Shown here: piece after piece, positions 45,863 to 54,864 of the stretch | Layout of the letters: every line of letters begins with the position of its first letter | Position numbering within the stretch: position 1 is the first letter of the stretch | From: Endozoicomonas sp965208385 | Lineage (GTDB): Bacteria; Pseudomonadota; Gammaproteobacteria; Pseudomonadales; Endozoicomonadaceae | DNA length: 64,000 nucleotides | Direction: 5' to 3' | NCBI GenBank assembly: GCA_965208385.1 | Contig: CBDBOO010000064.1 | Coordinates: 12,663 to 76,662, forward strand | Made by a program: the position numbers and the translations under genes | The notes under the pieces: generated by a model | Databases searched by the model: none | What the model was told of the DNA's origin: nothing | Seen by the model: the letters and a program-made list of their open reading frames with translations, nothing else

Positions 45863-47287
45863 TTACCAGCCGGATTCAATAAATCGATAAAGATAAAGTG
45901 TTTTTTCGCCCGTAAATCTGGCTGGGAATGTAGCAATTAATTGCATTCCGGTTTGTTCTTTGCCGCTGAGCCGATAGCCCCCGCCTGCTTGCAAAAGGGC
46001 TTCGCTACTTGGGTAGTACATGTCGTATATCTGACAGTCTGGGAGGGTCTGTCGCAATAAACTGACTGCATAGTTACTGGCAATATTACTGCCAGTCTTA
46101 CTACTAGCGTTACTACTAGCGCTACTACCAATCTGTCCGGAATTATTATCACAGGCATTCATCTGAAACCATTCAATAGCCTGCTCTGTGGGTGACTGGA
46201 CAGTGGTAAAGCGAACAGATGAAAGAAACAGTACAAGACTTATGAATACGATCAGAAGGCAGGCCCACAGGCGGTCGGAGATCTGTGTTATCAGTATCGG
46301 TATCCACAGCATAACCACCGGAAGTATATGTCTGGGATTGTCCGGGTTTTGGGCACACAGCACCCAGCCGAGATAAATACAGATAACCAGTGCCAATGGG
46401 CGCAATGTGGCATTTTTCAGGGCAGAAAAAAGTGAAAGTGTCAGAGTCAGCAATAATGGCCAGCTGTATATTTCGGCAAGATTGAACAGCCATTGTTGCC
46501 AGGAAACGTCGCTTTCAGCGGTATTCCCCCAGATCTGAAAATGCCCCCGGGTAAATCTTAGTGCTTCATCAAAATAGGCCAGGCCGTCTCTTGCCAACAC
46601 ATAGAGTAATGAGGGCAAAGCGATAAGCAGAACCCCAAGCAGTCCTTTGCCGTATATCTTCAGGAAGTGCCGTGGCAGATGATTCGCTTGCATTGGAATC
46701 AATGGGATACAGACTGCCATGCCAATAGCCAATGGGAAGTATGAAGGGCGTGTGGCAAGCATGATGCCCAGAAGGATGCCGGAAAACAGATATCGCTGAT
46801 GATAAACCATCAGCAGTGAACTGATGGCAAAGAGTAATCCGGCTGTATCTGAAAGGCCGCTGAGGGCGGTAGCCGCAAGTAATGGTTGCAGGATACAGAG
46901 TAGTATCAGTGTGAGCAGCGGGAAGGTTGATAAGTGACACTGGTTGATATTCTGATAGAGAAGAATCAGCAGCCAGGGAATCAATGCAGCAGACATAAGG
47001 CTGGTCAAAACAACGGCCGTTTCACTGTCTGTAAAAGCATTGGTTACCCTGGCCAGGGCAATAAAGACGGGATATCCGGGGAAGTGAGGGCTTAACTCGA
47101 CTACGGAGAATCGTTCTACGCCTCGGGAGAAAAACAGGGCATCGTCACTGCTGATCTGCAGCGGAAACTGGAACAACCAGATCAGCCAGACTCCCCAGGT
47201 GACAAACATCAGACAGGCAACAAAGCAGCGCAGTACATTAGCGCTGATGGGTGGCCGTGATGTTTGGAGCTGTCCTGTAAGGTGCAT
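45863..47287 (-). CDS. Polytopic membrane protein, GT-C-type glycosyltransferase-like
   Basis: The 474-aa protein has about ten to eleven membrane helices. The first loop has SSDDALFFSRGVERFS, with an acidic pair, and then LSPHFPGYPVFIALAR, typical of the GT-C dolichyl-/undecaprenyl-phosphate sugar transferases (PMT/ArnT/DUF2029-like). Further on, GIMLATRPSYFPLAIGMAV and CAQNPDNPRHILPVVMLW fit the family. A Ser/Asn-rich segment (GSSASSNASSKTGSNIASN) lies before the C-terminal domain and comes from a short tandem repeat (46089-46130). It may glycosylate an exported protein of this operon; that is inference. The gap to the preceding gene is 8 bp and to the cytochrome gene 30 bp. Confidence 0.7.
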   Translation of the reverse strand: MHLTGQLQTSRPPISANVLRCFVACLMFVTWGVWLIWLFQFPLQISSDDALFFSRGVERFSVVELSPHFPGYPVFIALARVTNAFTDSETAVVLTSLMSAALIPWLLILLYQNINQCHLSTFPLLTLILLCILQPLLAATALSGLSDTAGLLFAISSLLMVYHQRYLFSGILLGIMLATRPSYFPLAIGMAVCIPLIPMQANHLPRHFLKIYGKGLLGVLLIALPSLLYVLARDGLAYFDEALRFTRGHFQIWGNTAESDVSWQQWLFNLAEIYSWPLLLTLTLSLFSALKNATLRPLALVICIYLGWVLCAQNPDNPRHILPVVMLWIPILITQISDRLWACLLIVFISLVLFLSSVRFTTVQSPTEQAIEWFQMNACDNNSGQIGSSASSNASSKTGSNIASNYAVSLLRQTLPDCQIYDMYYPSSEALLQAGGGYRLSGKEQTGMQLIATFPARFTGEKTLYLYRFIESGW

Positions 47288-47295
47288 GATGCTGT

Positions 47296-47862
47296 TTATA
47301 AACCGTAGATTTGCAGTGCTTTCATCAGTAGCTGGTGAGAGCGAGTCAGGGCTTCCAGATCAGCAGGCTCTGCGCCAACACCGAAAACACCGGGATTACC
47401 GATAGCTTTCAGAGCCCCCTGAATAGCCTGTACTGACATGGAGCGTTCTTCAGGTGCCAGTTGTGGTGTCAGTAAATCCAGAAACAGTTTACTTTTAACC
47501 ACCATAACCTTGGCAACCTGATAGTCATTGATATTCTTCTCAGCGCCGGTGATACGACGGTCAATCTCTGCGGTATAAATCTGATTCAGGGTGTGATTTA
47601 CCTGCTCGGGCTTTTTCTCGGCAAGCGCTTGGCGCATCGGTGTATCCAGATCTATTCCATACTCTGTTTTGAAGTAAAGAACCTCATCGGCCAGTTGGCT
47701 GTAAATGCTGGTGGCCGCTGAAAAGTCGCCACTGTGTACGGCAACAAGCAGTGCTTCACGGCCGTCAATTAGAGGCTCTTTTCCTGCAGCCGAATAGGTA
47801 TAGGCTTCAGTCAGGGCACTGAATGAAAGCAGCAGTGCAAAAAACATACTGACTTTTTTCAT
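47296..47862 (-). CDS. Small periplasmic helical protein, unknown
   Basis: The 188-aa protein has a signal peptide (MKKVSMFFALLLSFSALTEA). The mature part is nearly all helical (GREALLVAVHSGDFSAATSI, then LADEVLYFKTEYGIDL, and IDRRITGAEKNINDYQVAKV). No cysteine is present, so it is not a heme protein. I do not recognise the family. It lies 15 bp after the oxidoreductase gene and 8 bp before the GT-like gene. A role as periplasmic carrier in this iron-responsive operon is only inferred from context. Confidence 0.7.
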   Translation of the reverse strand: MKKVSMFFALLLSFSALTEAYTYSAAGKEPLIDGREALLVAVHSGDFSAATSIYSQLADEVLYFKTEYGIDLDTPMRQALAEKKPEQVNHTLNQIYTAEIDRRITGAEKNINDYQVAKVMVVKSKLFLDLLTPQLAPEERSMSVQAIQGALKAIGNPGVFGVGAEPADLEALTRSHQLLMKALQIYGL

Positions 47863-47877
47863 TTTACAGACTCCTGA

Positions 47878-49299
47878 TCAGGCGACACTCTGCACCTCAA
47901 TCACCACATTTTCATTTCGGAAATCGAATATTTCACGACGCTTGTCTTCATCATCAATAATGGAACGGGCAGCCAGTTGTCCCATTTCCATGGCTGTATC
48001 AGTAAATATATAACGGAAAGAACCCTGTCTTCCGGACATGATCAGGTTGTCAAACTGGCAGAGATGAGTGATGGCCTTTTCGCGTTTGTCCTGATATTGC
48101 ACGTCCATCAACGGGTAAGCATGTTCGGTGTATGCGGTAAAGTATTCACCGTTAGATAGATTACGATTCACGCCCAGTGTTTCAAGATCGGACAAAACCC
48201 TGTCCCGAAGCTTGCCGCCCTCCATATTCCAGACATCATCGCCCTTGTTGCACGGGATTTCGATCATAACTGACGTCTTACCCTCCGGAGCCATAAAAGG
48301 CGATCTGCGACGGGGTTCCTGCAGCCGGGTTCCCAGAATTTCCGGATCAGAGAGATATTGCCAGGTGTTGTCGGAAATGTTTTCAGTGTCCATGGGCATA
48401 TTAATGAATCGCAGGGAACGAAATTCCAGTCCACTGTCAAAATTGGTCATACGGCACATGTCAGACAGGGGAATCGTAGAGATAACAAAATCCACATCGA
48501 TTTTCTGTGGCTGACCTTTTTCAATGATGCCAACGGCTGTAACACGATTTTCGGAAGTGTATATTTCAGCCACATCAGAATTAAGGCGAATATCGACACC
48601 CTTTTTAACCAGCTCGTCTCCAAGGCGTGTATACAAATGCCCAAATCCCAGCTTCGGATAACGGTACTTGCGGGCGTAGGTACGTGGTGTATCTTTCTTC
48701 TGTGGCAGCAAACGACGGGCTACGTCTTTCAGATCCAGCAGGCTGATACGCTGGGATGCCCAGTCAGCAGACAGGCGAGTTGGTGATATACCCCAGAGTT
48801 TACCGGTGTAGCCTTCAAAGAAGTGCTTGTAGAGCGTTCTTCCAAAGCGGCTCTCAATCCATTCGGCGAAGCTGGAATCTCGACGGTTCTCCGGACGCTT
48901 TTTAAATGGTAAAAGCAGCAGATCAACCAGAGCACCGAAGAGCAGAGAGAATGGCGCGTTTTTCAGCAGATCGCCAATGGCCAGAGGGTACTGATAAATC
49001 CGGCCTTTGAAACGGATGACACTTTTTCGTTCGGCGTAGAGTAGGTCATCGGCCATTAATTCGTCGACAAACTTGAGCAGATCCGGGTTATGGGTAATAA
49101 ACCGGTGTCCGCCATAGTCAAAACGATAGTCACCATGCTTTCCTTTAAATTTCAAAGTGGCGCACATGCCGCCCACTTTGTTATCCCGCTCAAGAACGGT
49201 GACTTTATAACCGGCTTTATTCAGTTCCCAGGCGGCCATCAGACCGGCTGGGCCACCACCCAGAACAGCAACATGTCTGTCTGCTTTTGTTTTACTCAT
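47878..49299 (-). CDS. FAD-dependent oxidoreductase (amine oxidase/protoporphyrinogen oxidase-like)
   Basis: From the ATG at 49299 (MSKTKADRHVAVLGGGPAGL) the protein is 473 aa. It has the N-terminal dinucleotide-binding GGGPAGLMAAWELNKAG, followed by LERDNKVGGMCATLKFKG and RFDYGGHRFITHNPDLLKFV, typical of amine-oxidase-superfamily enzymes of the UDP-galactopyranose-mutase/PPO-like type. The C-terminal FAD block ends SGRQGSFRYIFTDTAMEMGQ. The ATG overlaps the stop of the FTR1 gene (ATGA), so the two are translationally coupled. No signal peptide is present, so it is cytoplasmic. It may act on a sugar-lipid or a tetrapyrrole; which one is not decidable. Confidence 0.82.
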   Translation of the reverse strand: MSKTKADRHVAVLGGGPAGLMAAWELNKAGYKVTVLERDNKVGGMCATLKFKGKHGDYRFDYGGHRFITHNPDLLKFVDELMADDLLYAERKSVIRFKGRIYQYPLAIGDLLKNAPFSLLFGALVDLLLLPFKKRPENRRDSSFAEWIESRFGRTLYKHFFEGYTGKLWGISPTRLSADWASQRISLLDLKDVARRLLPQKKDTPRTYARKYRYPKLGFGHLYTRLGDELVKKGVDIRLNSDVAEIYTSENRVTAVGIIEKGQPQKIDVDFVISTIPLSDMCRMTNFDSGLEFRSLRFINMPMDTENISDNTWQYLSDPEILGTRLQEPRRRSPFMAPEGKTSVMIEIPCNKGDDVWNMEGGKLRDRVLSDLETLGVNRNLSNGEYFTAYTEHAYPLMDVQYQDKREKAITHLCQFDNLIMSGRQGSFRYIFTDTAMEMGQLAARSIIDDEDKRREIFDFRNENVVIEVQSVA

Positions 49300-50111
49300 A
49301 CTGGTTGATAACTCCTGTTCCAGAAGCGAATAAAGACGATGAGGTACAGCCCCCACACCAGTAACTGGAGGAGCCCGGGTGACGAGTTATAACCAAATAA
49401 TGCTCGCAGGAAGGTTCCGAACAACCCTCTATCATCAATAATATGGGAGATGTTAAAGATGGCTGCTTTTAAAATCGGTAGTACTTCAGCTGCCTGCAGC
49501 ATATTGATCGCAGACGAGAGCAATCCGGCAGCAATGATAATTATCAGTAAGCTGGTCCATCGGAAAAACGGTTGCAATGATATCTGGCGGGTGCTTCGCA
49601 GCAGCATCCAGACAAGCAGTACTGACGCCAGTAATCCCAGAAAACCACCGATTAATCCGCCCTGCAGGGTTACTCCCTGCCCGGAATAAACCAATGCAGA
49701 GAAAAACAGAATGGTTTCGAACCCTTCACGCAGTACAGCAAGAAAAGACAGGAAAACCAGCCCGAACAGATTGCCAGTGGTCACATACAACTCAACATTT
49801 TTCTGCATTGTTCCTATCTGAGCTTTTGCGTGAGCCTGCATCCAGACTGCCATATAGCTTAATACAGCCGTGGCAAACAAGAGGATTCCGGCCATCATCA
49901 GGTTGCGGTAATGTTCGCTGGAAAACTGGTCAATCAGCACCTGGAATACAAAAGCAATGACCAGTGATAACAGTAGACCAACAGTGACACCAATATAAAT
50001 ATACTTGTTATGTCGTGAAGCATTGAGCCGTGCAAGATATGACAGGGCTATTCCCACAAGCAGAAAAGCTTCCAGACCTTCACGAAAAGTAATTAGAAAA
50101 CTTGCAAACAT
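49296..50111 (-). CDS. FTR1-family iron permease
   Basis: FTR1 proteins carry ferric iron across the membrane after oxidation of ferrous iron. The 271-aa protein has about seven helices and both REXXE iron motifs, FREGLEAFLLVG (R10-E14) and LREGFETILFF (R128-E132). It ends FIRFWNRSYQPV. It has no N-terminal periplasmic domain, unlike longer bacterial forms. In the operon it follows the four-helix protein by 48 bp and overlaps the oxidoreductase. There is no EfeO/EfeB or P19 partner gene, so its partner must be the unusual proteins encoded here. Confidence 0.93.
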   Translation of the reverse strand: MFASFLITFREGLEAFLLVGIALSYLARLNASRHNKYIYIGVTVGLLLSLVIAFVFQVLIDQFSSEHYRNLMMAGILLFATAVLSYMAVWMQAHAKAQIGTMQKNVELYVTTGNLFGLVFLSFLAVLREGFETILFFSALVYSGQGVTLQGGLIGGFLGLLASVLLVWMLLRSTRQISLQPFFRWTSLLIIIIAAGLLSSAINMLQAAEVLPILKAAIFNISHIIDDRGLFGTFLRALFGYNSSPGLLQLLVWGLYLIVFIRFWNRSYQPV

Positions 50112-50159
50112 CAGTATTTTCCTGATGGACCTGATAGTAATGAACGACGGCTGAATGAC

Positions 50160-50645
50160 TCAGCGGTCACCACAGAAAACGTTTAGTACCGTCCAGCGTA
50201 TGGCATGCCGGAAAACTACAGGGATCAGCAGTATTGAGCTGTAAAAATGTGCGTCCTGAATAAATTGTCCGGCAAGATTTCCCGGGTTGCCATAAATTAA
50301 CAAATAGATGCCGCTGGACGTGCAAATAATCAACAACCACTCGACCAGTGTTCCCGTTGCTTTGAGAAATTTATTTTTTGACCGACTGATCAGGCTTCGG
50401 TGTGATGTCCAGAATAAGCCAACCAGCAAAGGATAAAATGTTAGCCCTGCCAGAATATGAGACAGCAGCATTACCCGTTCAATCTGCCAGTTTATGTCAA
50501 TGAAATCCCAGACCAGAAGGCCTGAAAAAAACATCAAATATAATGTTGCTTCAGCGTATTTATGCCGGTATGCCAGACGTTGCCATCCCGCACGAAAACT
50601 GCTTATTAACCCTGTTAAAGGAAGATGACTGGCTGGCGCTGGCAT
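50160..50645 (-). CDS. Four-helix membrane protein, cytochrome-b-like
   Basis: The 161-aa protein has four predicted helices (LYLMFFSGLLVWDF, LLSHILAGLTFYPLLVGLFW, LLIICTSSGIYLLIYG, FYSSILLIPVVF). Histidines sit at 28, 63, 82, 133 and 147. His63 in helix 2 and His133/His147 around helix 4 are placed like the heme-b ligands of di-heme b-type cytochromes (b561/DUF4405 type). A role as quinol-linked electron carrier to the periplasmic hemes is inferred. It lies between the terminator and the FTR1 gene. Confidence 0.65.
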   Translation of the reverse strand: MPAPASHLPLTGLISSFRAGWQRLAYRHKYAEATLYLMFFSGLLVWDFIDINWQIERVMLLSHILAGLTFYPLLVGLFWTSHRSLISRSKNKFLKATGTLVEWLLIICTSSGIYLLIYGNPGNLAGQFIQDAHFYSSILLIPVVFRHAIRWTVLNVFCGDR

Positions 50646-50699
50646 AAATCCCCTGTCTTCATATCATTTTTTAGAAAAAAGAGTGTCAATCAGAACGGT

Positions 50700-50737
50700 A
50701 AAAAGGCACTGGTACATCATATGTACCGGCACCTTTA
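50700..50737 (-). terminator. Intrinsic terminator after the first gene of the Fur operon
   Basis: On the minus strand, aaaggtgccggtacat pairs with atgtaccagtgcctttt (one mismatch, two G-U pairs) around a 3-base loop, followed by a U-run (50704-50700). It lies in the 131-bp gap between the large secreted protein and the small membrane protein, so it may terminate most transcripts there and let some read through. Confidence 0.75.
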
Positions 50738-50776
50738 CACTATTCTCTCAGAAAGACTGATTTTCAGTTTCGGAAG

Positions 50777-52795
50777 TTACTTTGCACTGACTCTGGCTTC
50801 TGCAGCCATCACCATGGCCGTACCAAATTGCCCACCGGCTCCGATAATCTGTGGTACACCGTCTTCATCAGTGTCTGTGGACGTGCTGCCTTTCAGCTGG
50901 TTTTCACCACTGTCACCCATCCATTCAGCCATCTGCATACCGCCATTAATAACGGTGCGGAACCAGCTTACATAGCGATTGGTCAGAGCCTGTAATTCCA
51001 GTTCTGGCTGATTTTCACCTTCTTCATTGAGCAGTTGTAGAATGGTTTCACGTAATCCACCGGAAATGGCTGCAGCAGTATATGGTGTGTGAATCGTAGC
51101 TTTGCCCGGCACCGTAGCCCAGGTACCCAGCTTTGAATCAAACATGTGCTTTTCTACCGCCAGATAAATATTGCGTGCAGCGGTTCGGTAGGATGAATCG
51201 CCAGTGGCCAGAAACGCTGCAGAAAGGCCACGCAAAGCGGCAAACTGAGTATCCAGAGACTGACTTTTATTGACTTCCCCAGTCAGTGTAAGACCGTCGA
51301 ATACCAGACCATTTCCTGCTGTCAGACGATTAACAATAAAGTCCGCCTGCTGTTTAATCATGGCCTGCGCCTGCTGGCCCTGTTTGGTTTTCAGATCAAC
51401 TACACTGTCATCTGCCGCTGCATAGCCTACAGGCAATGCATCCTGGGCACGCTGGAAGATAGACAGAGAGACCAATGCATAAGCAGCGTCGTAAGTATTT
51501 ACAGTGGAGCCTTGTTGGCCCTGCTTGTATTCAGTAACAAAGGTTCCGGCACTGCGGTTGAAATGCAGAGCCATCATGTTTTTGAACAACAGGTTGGAGA
51601 GGTTGCTGGAAACTGAGAATGTATCGTTGGCCACAATATCGTTACTCAGCTTGCTATCAATATTGGTGGCTGGTGCAGCTGCAAATGGCGCACCGTCAAA
51701 AACTGCTTTAAACGCAGGATTCTGGGCTGAGTTTGCTGTTCGCTGATCACTGAAGGCATAAATCTCACTGACAGGCCACAGCAGCATCCAGGTATCACGC
51801 AGAGTAGAACGACTGTCGGTTACTTTCAGGTCGGCAATGGCATTAACACCATTTATCTTTCCTTCGGTGACAGCGACTTTGTTGGCGAACCAGACAGGTT
51901 TTTTTTCAGGGTCATAGCTGGATCCAAATTTCACACCCAGTGTTTTTCCATCGTAGCCCAGTTGGTTTTGTAAAATCAGCATTTTGTCGAGGGAAAGTTC
52001 TGTCAGCAACATGCCGTTAAAGCCATCGGCAGCGGATACCCCCAGACTATGAACCCCATCCTGATCCATTTTCATGGAATCGGCTTCCACTTCTTCGTCG
52101 GTTTCAGTGACGTGCATGCCACCCAGAAAATCTTGAGCCCACATGATTTCCTTTAAAAGAATACCGCCTGTGGAAGAAGGGCTGAAAGATTTATTGAAGC
52201 TGGCAGGGTTCCAGGCCAGAGACTGGTAATCACGGAAGTAGGCAGGTACAACCGTTTGAACCGTTTTTTCTGAACCCCTGGCAGTCAGTATTTCAACTTC
52301 GTCACCGTTAACGACGGTGGTGTCGGGTTTATTCAGAAATTCCGGAATGCCTGATGTGTAAGGCATGGAAATAGGGTACATGTTTTGGGGGATTTCAGTG
52401 GCAGGAAAACCTACCGCCTGTGCCATTTCAATAACCCGCTTGCCCAGATCCTGCATCTTGCCACCACGGGCTGTATTGACGGGTCCGTTAACGAGATGAG
52501 GCCCCATGGTCGACTGATAATTCAGTGCATACATAGCCTCTTCAGAGTATTCGTAGCTTTCAATACCTGCAGCAAAATCAAAGGCAGTCGGATCATCAAC
52601 ACGGTTTGGGTCAAGGATATCCAGATCCAGACCCAGCGCTTCAGCCAGCGGCTCGCCGGAGAGTTCAAATTCAGTGTAAGCCAGGAACTGGCCAGCAGGA
52701 TTGTGTGCCTTACTGAGTATTTCTATGCTGGCAGCGTTCAGTGCCCCTGCGTAAATGACTGCAGAAATAGCAGCACCTAGTATTGCTTTGCTCAA
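50777..52795 (-). CDS. Large exported protein of the iron-responsive operon
   Basis: The 672-aa protein has a signal peptide (MSKAILGAAISAVIYAGALN, cleavage near AA). The rest is soluble, without Cys pairs or heme motifs. The second half contains repeated helical pieces (LDTQFAALRGLSAAFLATGD, YRTAARNIYLAVEKHMFDSK, YTAAAISGGLRETILQLLNE), like the alternating helices of alpha/alpha toroid proteins. It has Met/Asp-rich stretches (EVEADSMKMDQDGVHSLG) and ends GQFGTAMVMAAEARVSAK. It is preceded by the Fur box at 52875 and followed by an intrinsic terminator, so it is probably made in excess over the rest. I do not recognise the family by name. Confidence 0.75.
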   Translation of the reverse strand: MSKAILGAAISAVIYAGALNAASIEILSKAHNPAGQFLAYTEFELSGEPLAEALGLDLDILDPNRVDDPTAFDFAAGIESYEYSEEAMYALNYQSTMGPHLVNGPVNTARGGKMQDLGKRVIEMAQAVGFPATEIPQNMYPISMPYTSGIPEFLNKPDTTVVNGDEVEILTARGSEKTVQTVVPAYFRDYQSLAWNPASFNKSFSPSSTGGILLKEIMWAQDFLGGMHVTETDEEVEADSMKMDQDGVHSLGVSAADGFNGMLLTELSLDKMLILQNQLGYDGKTLGVKFGSSYDPEKKPVWFANKVAVTEGKINGVNAIADLKVTDSRSTLRDTWMLLWPVSEIYAFSDQRTANSAQNPAFKAVFDGAPFAAAPATNIDSKLSNDIVANDTFSVSSNLSNLLFKNMMALHFNRSAGTFVTEYKQGQQGSTVNTYDAAYALVSLSIFQRAQDALPVGYAAADDSVVDLKTKQGQQAQAMIKQQADFIVNRLTAGNGLVFDGLTLTGEVNKSQSLDTQFAALRGLSAAFLATGDSSYRTAARNIYLAVEKHMFDSKLGTWATVPGKATIHTPYTAAAISGGLRETILQLLNEEGENQPELELQALTNRYVSWFRTVINGGMQMAEWMGDSGENQLKGSTSTDTDEDGVPQIIGAGGQFGTAMVMAAEARVSAK

Positions 52796-52874
52796 AGAAA
52801 TTTCCTCTAACCGAGCTGGCCGAAAACAACAACTGACCCGTTATTTATCAGGCATTGAGTTGTTATTATTGGTG

Positions 52875-52895
52875 TAATGAGAATTGTTCTCATTA
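52875..52895 (-). promoter_or_regulatory. Fur box of the FTR1/multiheme operon
   Basis: The palindrome has 9-bp arms TAATGAGAA and TTCTCATTA around TTG. It matches about 13 of 19 positions of the Fur consensus and has the TGAGAA/TTCTCA core common in Fur sites. It sits 80 bp upstream of the first gene. No Shine-Dalgarno or coding function competes for this position. Confidence 0.85.
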
Positions 52896-53367
52896 TCTAT
52901 TGTGGCGAGAGTTAAGGAGTTGATCTGGATCAAGATTGTTTGAAAATTATTCATACAAAGGTGATTGTTCAAGATTGTTTCAGCAATAAAACAGTCTGTA
53001 CCAATCTATAAACTGTCTTATACCTGTCGTAAACGAAGTGTTTGGCCGGTAACCGGTTACCTTGAAAAGATCTTCACAGTCAGCCCGGGTTTCATGAACA
53101 TCTCCGGCTTGCATAGGGAGCCATTCCAGTTTTGCTGTCTTCCCGGTTTCTTCCTCAATTTTTCGCACCATATCCAGTAGCTTTACGGGCTGATTATTGC
53201 CTATGTTATAAAGACTAAAAGGTGCTGTGCTGGTATCAGGTTGAAGTACATTACTGTTGTTTGATAAGACAGTGGACGGTGTTGGAATAATGTCAGAAAT
53301 TCTTAAAACACCGGTGACAATATCATCAATATAAGTGAAGTCGCGATTCATAATGCCGTTGTTAAAC

Positions 53368-54864
53368 CAATGGCACTGACTTAAGCCTTCTTACCTTGAT
53401 ATTCTAAGAGTCTGCGCGCCTGCGCCCTTGGGTGTTGAAGTCTTTTATGGGGTTTTGGCCGTCTTTTAATCGCTCTCGGTTCTTTTCGCCCCGGTCGATC
53501 GCCCACGATATGTTCCGAAGCAATTTGCACCATACTGTCAACCAGTGTTGATAGCAATTCGGTTGTCGCCTGTAGCAGAAGCACGTGAAAGACTTGAATG
53601 GTTTCCTGAGCCGCTTTAAAGCTTATTTGTCGTGGCAGGTTTTTGAGCTTTACTGCCGCTCGTGCCATTAATGAGCGTATCAAATTATAAACCAACAGGT
53701 GCACCGTGATTTCCTTCCTGACCATTTGCGGAGTCTTGCAGCGCAGTATATCCATCGCCATAAGGGATTTGATGGATCGAAAATCCAGCTCTACATGCCA
53801 ACGTGCCAGATAAAGACTGACTATCTCGGATCGTGGGTATTCCTCTGCGTTCAGCAGGGTAGTCACGATTATTCGTTTTTTGTTTTTAATCACTCGGACA
53901 GTCAATTCTTTGGGCACCCATCGCTGGTAGTACTCACGGCTCATCCAGCTTGGGCGGGCTGGTTTTAACAGACGTATTAAGCCGTCTTTCTTTCCCAGTT
54001 TCTGGTCGCATTTTCGGAGATCAACGTGCCGGGCACCATTTTTTTCAAATACAACGTCTACGCCACCTAATTGCAGCAGTGCTATCAGGAAGTAATTCTC
54101 AAAAATAGCATCACCCAGCAGGATGTCGTTGGTTTTAAGATGGCTCAAAATCTGTCTGAACAAAGCAACTTCCCCCGTCTTTTTGCCTTTGCAGGGAGCC
54201 ACTGCGTACGAAAGTATTGCGCCACTGCCCAACACCGACAGAATTTCTATTCTCAGCAGCGGATTTCCAACCCCTTTTTTTGAGCACCATGTTGAGGGTA
54301 AGCACTTTGATTTTCAGTAGTGTCTGGCATCGAAAGCGTAGAGCCATCCGTCATAATGACTCGGCGATTATGCCATGCCCATGACTCAGGGCTGGCGCTG
54401 TCCAGATTGTCTCCTGACTCCGTCAAAAGAGCTTTGATGCTGGGTTCCGTAAGTCGCAATCTGGCCTTGCAATATGCGCTGTTGCGGGTCGTATTCGCTT
54501 TCTTCCCCATAGCAATTTGATCTCTGGCATCAGAGATTAGGGTGTTACGGCAGGACTTATTTTCGCCTACAACCTGCTGCATAAACAGACTGAGGGTTTT
54601 CAATGGTGGATAGTTTCTAACTCTACTGCCAGTGTACTGAGACTGGAAATTTTCAAGATTATCCTGAGTAAGCACGCTGGAAAGATTGTCGTCACCTGTC
54701 TGTGCGTACTGTTTAAGGAGATCGGCAGCAAGGTTGAAGTATTTTGGGCTAAACTTGGTCATGGCTTGCTCGGGGAGAGGAAATATACACGATATTTATA
54801 GTCGATTTTCTTCTTGGGCAAGCCTTGTTATTTCTGGGTTGGATTCCTTAAGTCAGTGCCATTG
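53368..54864. mobile_element. Complete IS4-type element (IS-B)
   Basis: A 1497-bp element with termini caatggcactgacttaag and its complement, flanked by a 10-bp duplication gttgttaaac. Its 3' half is almost identical to the fragment in tssK (7575-8189), so both copies come from one recently active element. The transposase reads on the minus strand. Confidence 0.9.
53381..54762 (-). CDS. IS4-type transposase of IS-B, two frames joined by a -1 shift
   Basis: Frame one (54762-54253) starts MTKFSPKYFNLAADLLKQYA and has RRVIMTDGSTLSMPDT, the first Asp block. It reads CAA AAA AAG at 54282-54274. A -1 shift on A AAA AAG (54280-54274) gives GVGNPLLRIEILSVLGSGAI and enters the frame that runs to 53381, with DILLGDAIFENY (second Asp), YLARWHVELDFRSIK (Glu block) and the basic tail RRPKPHKRLQHPRAQ. 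The heptamer and its phase are the same as in IS-A, although the two proteins have diverged widely. This argues for programmed recoding rather than mutation. Confidence 0.85.
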
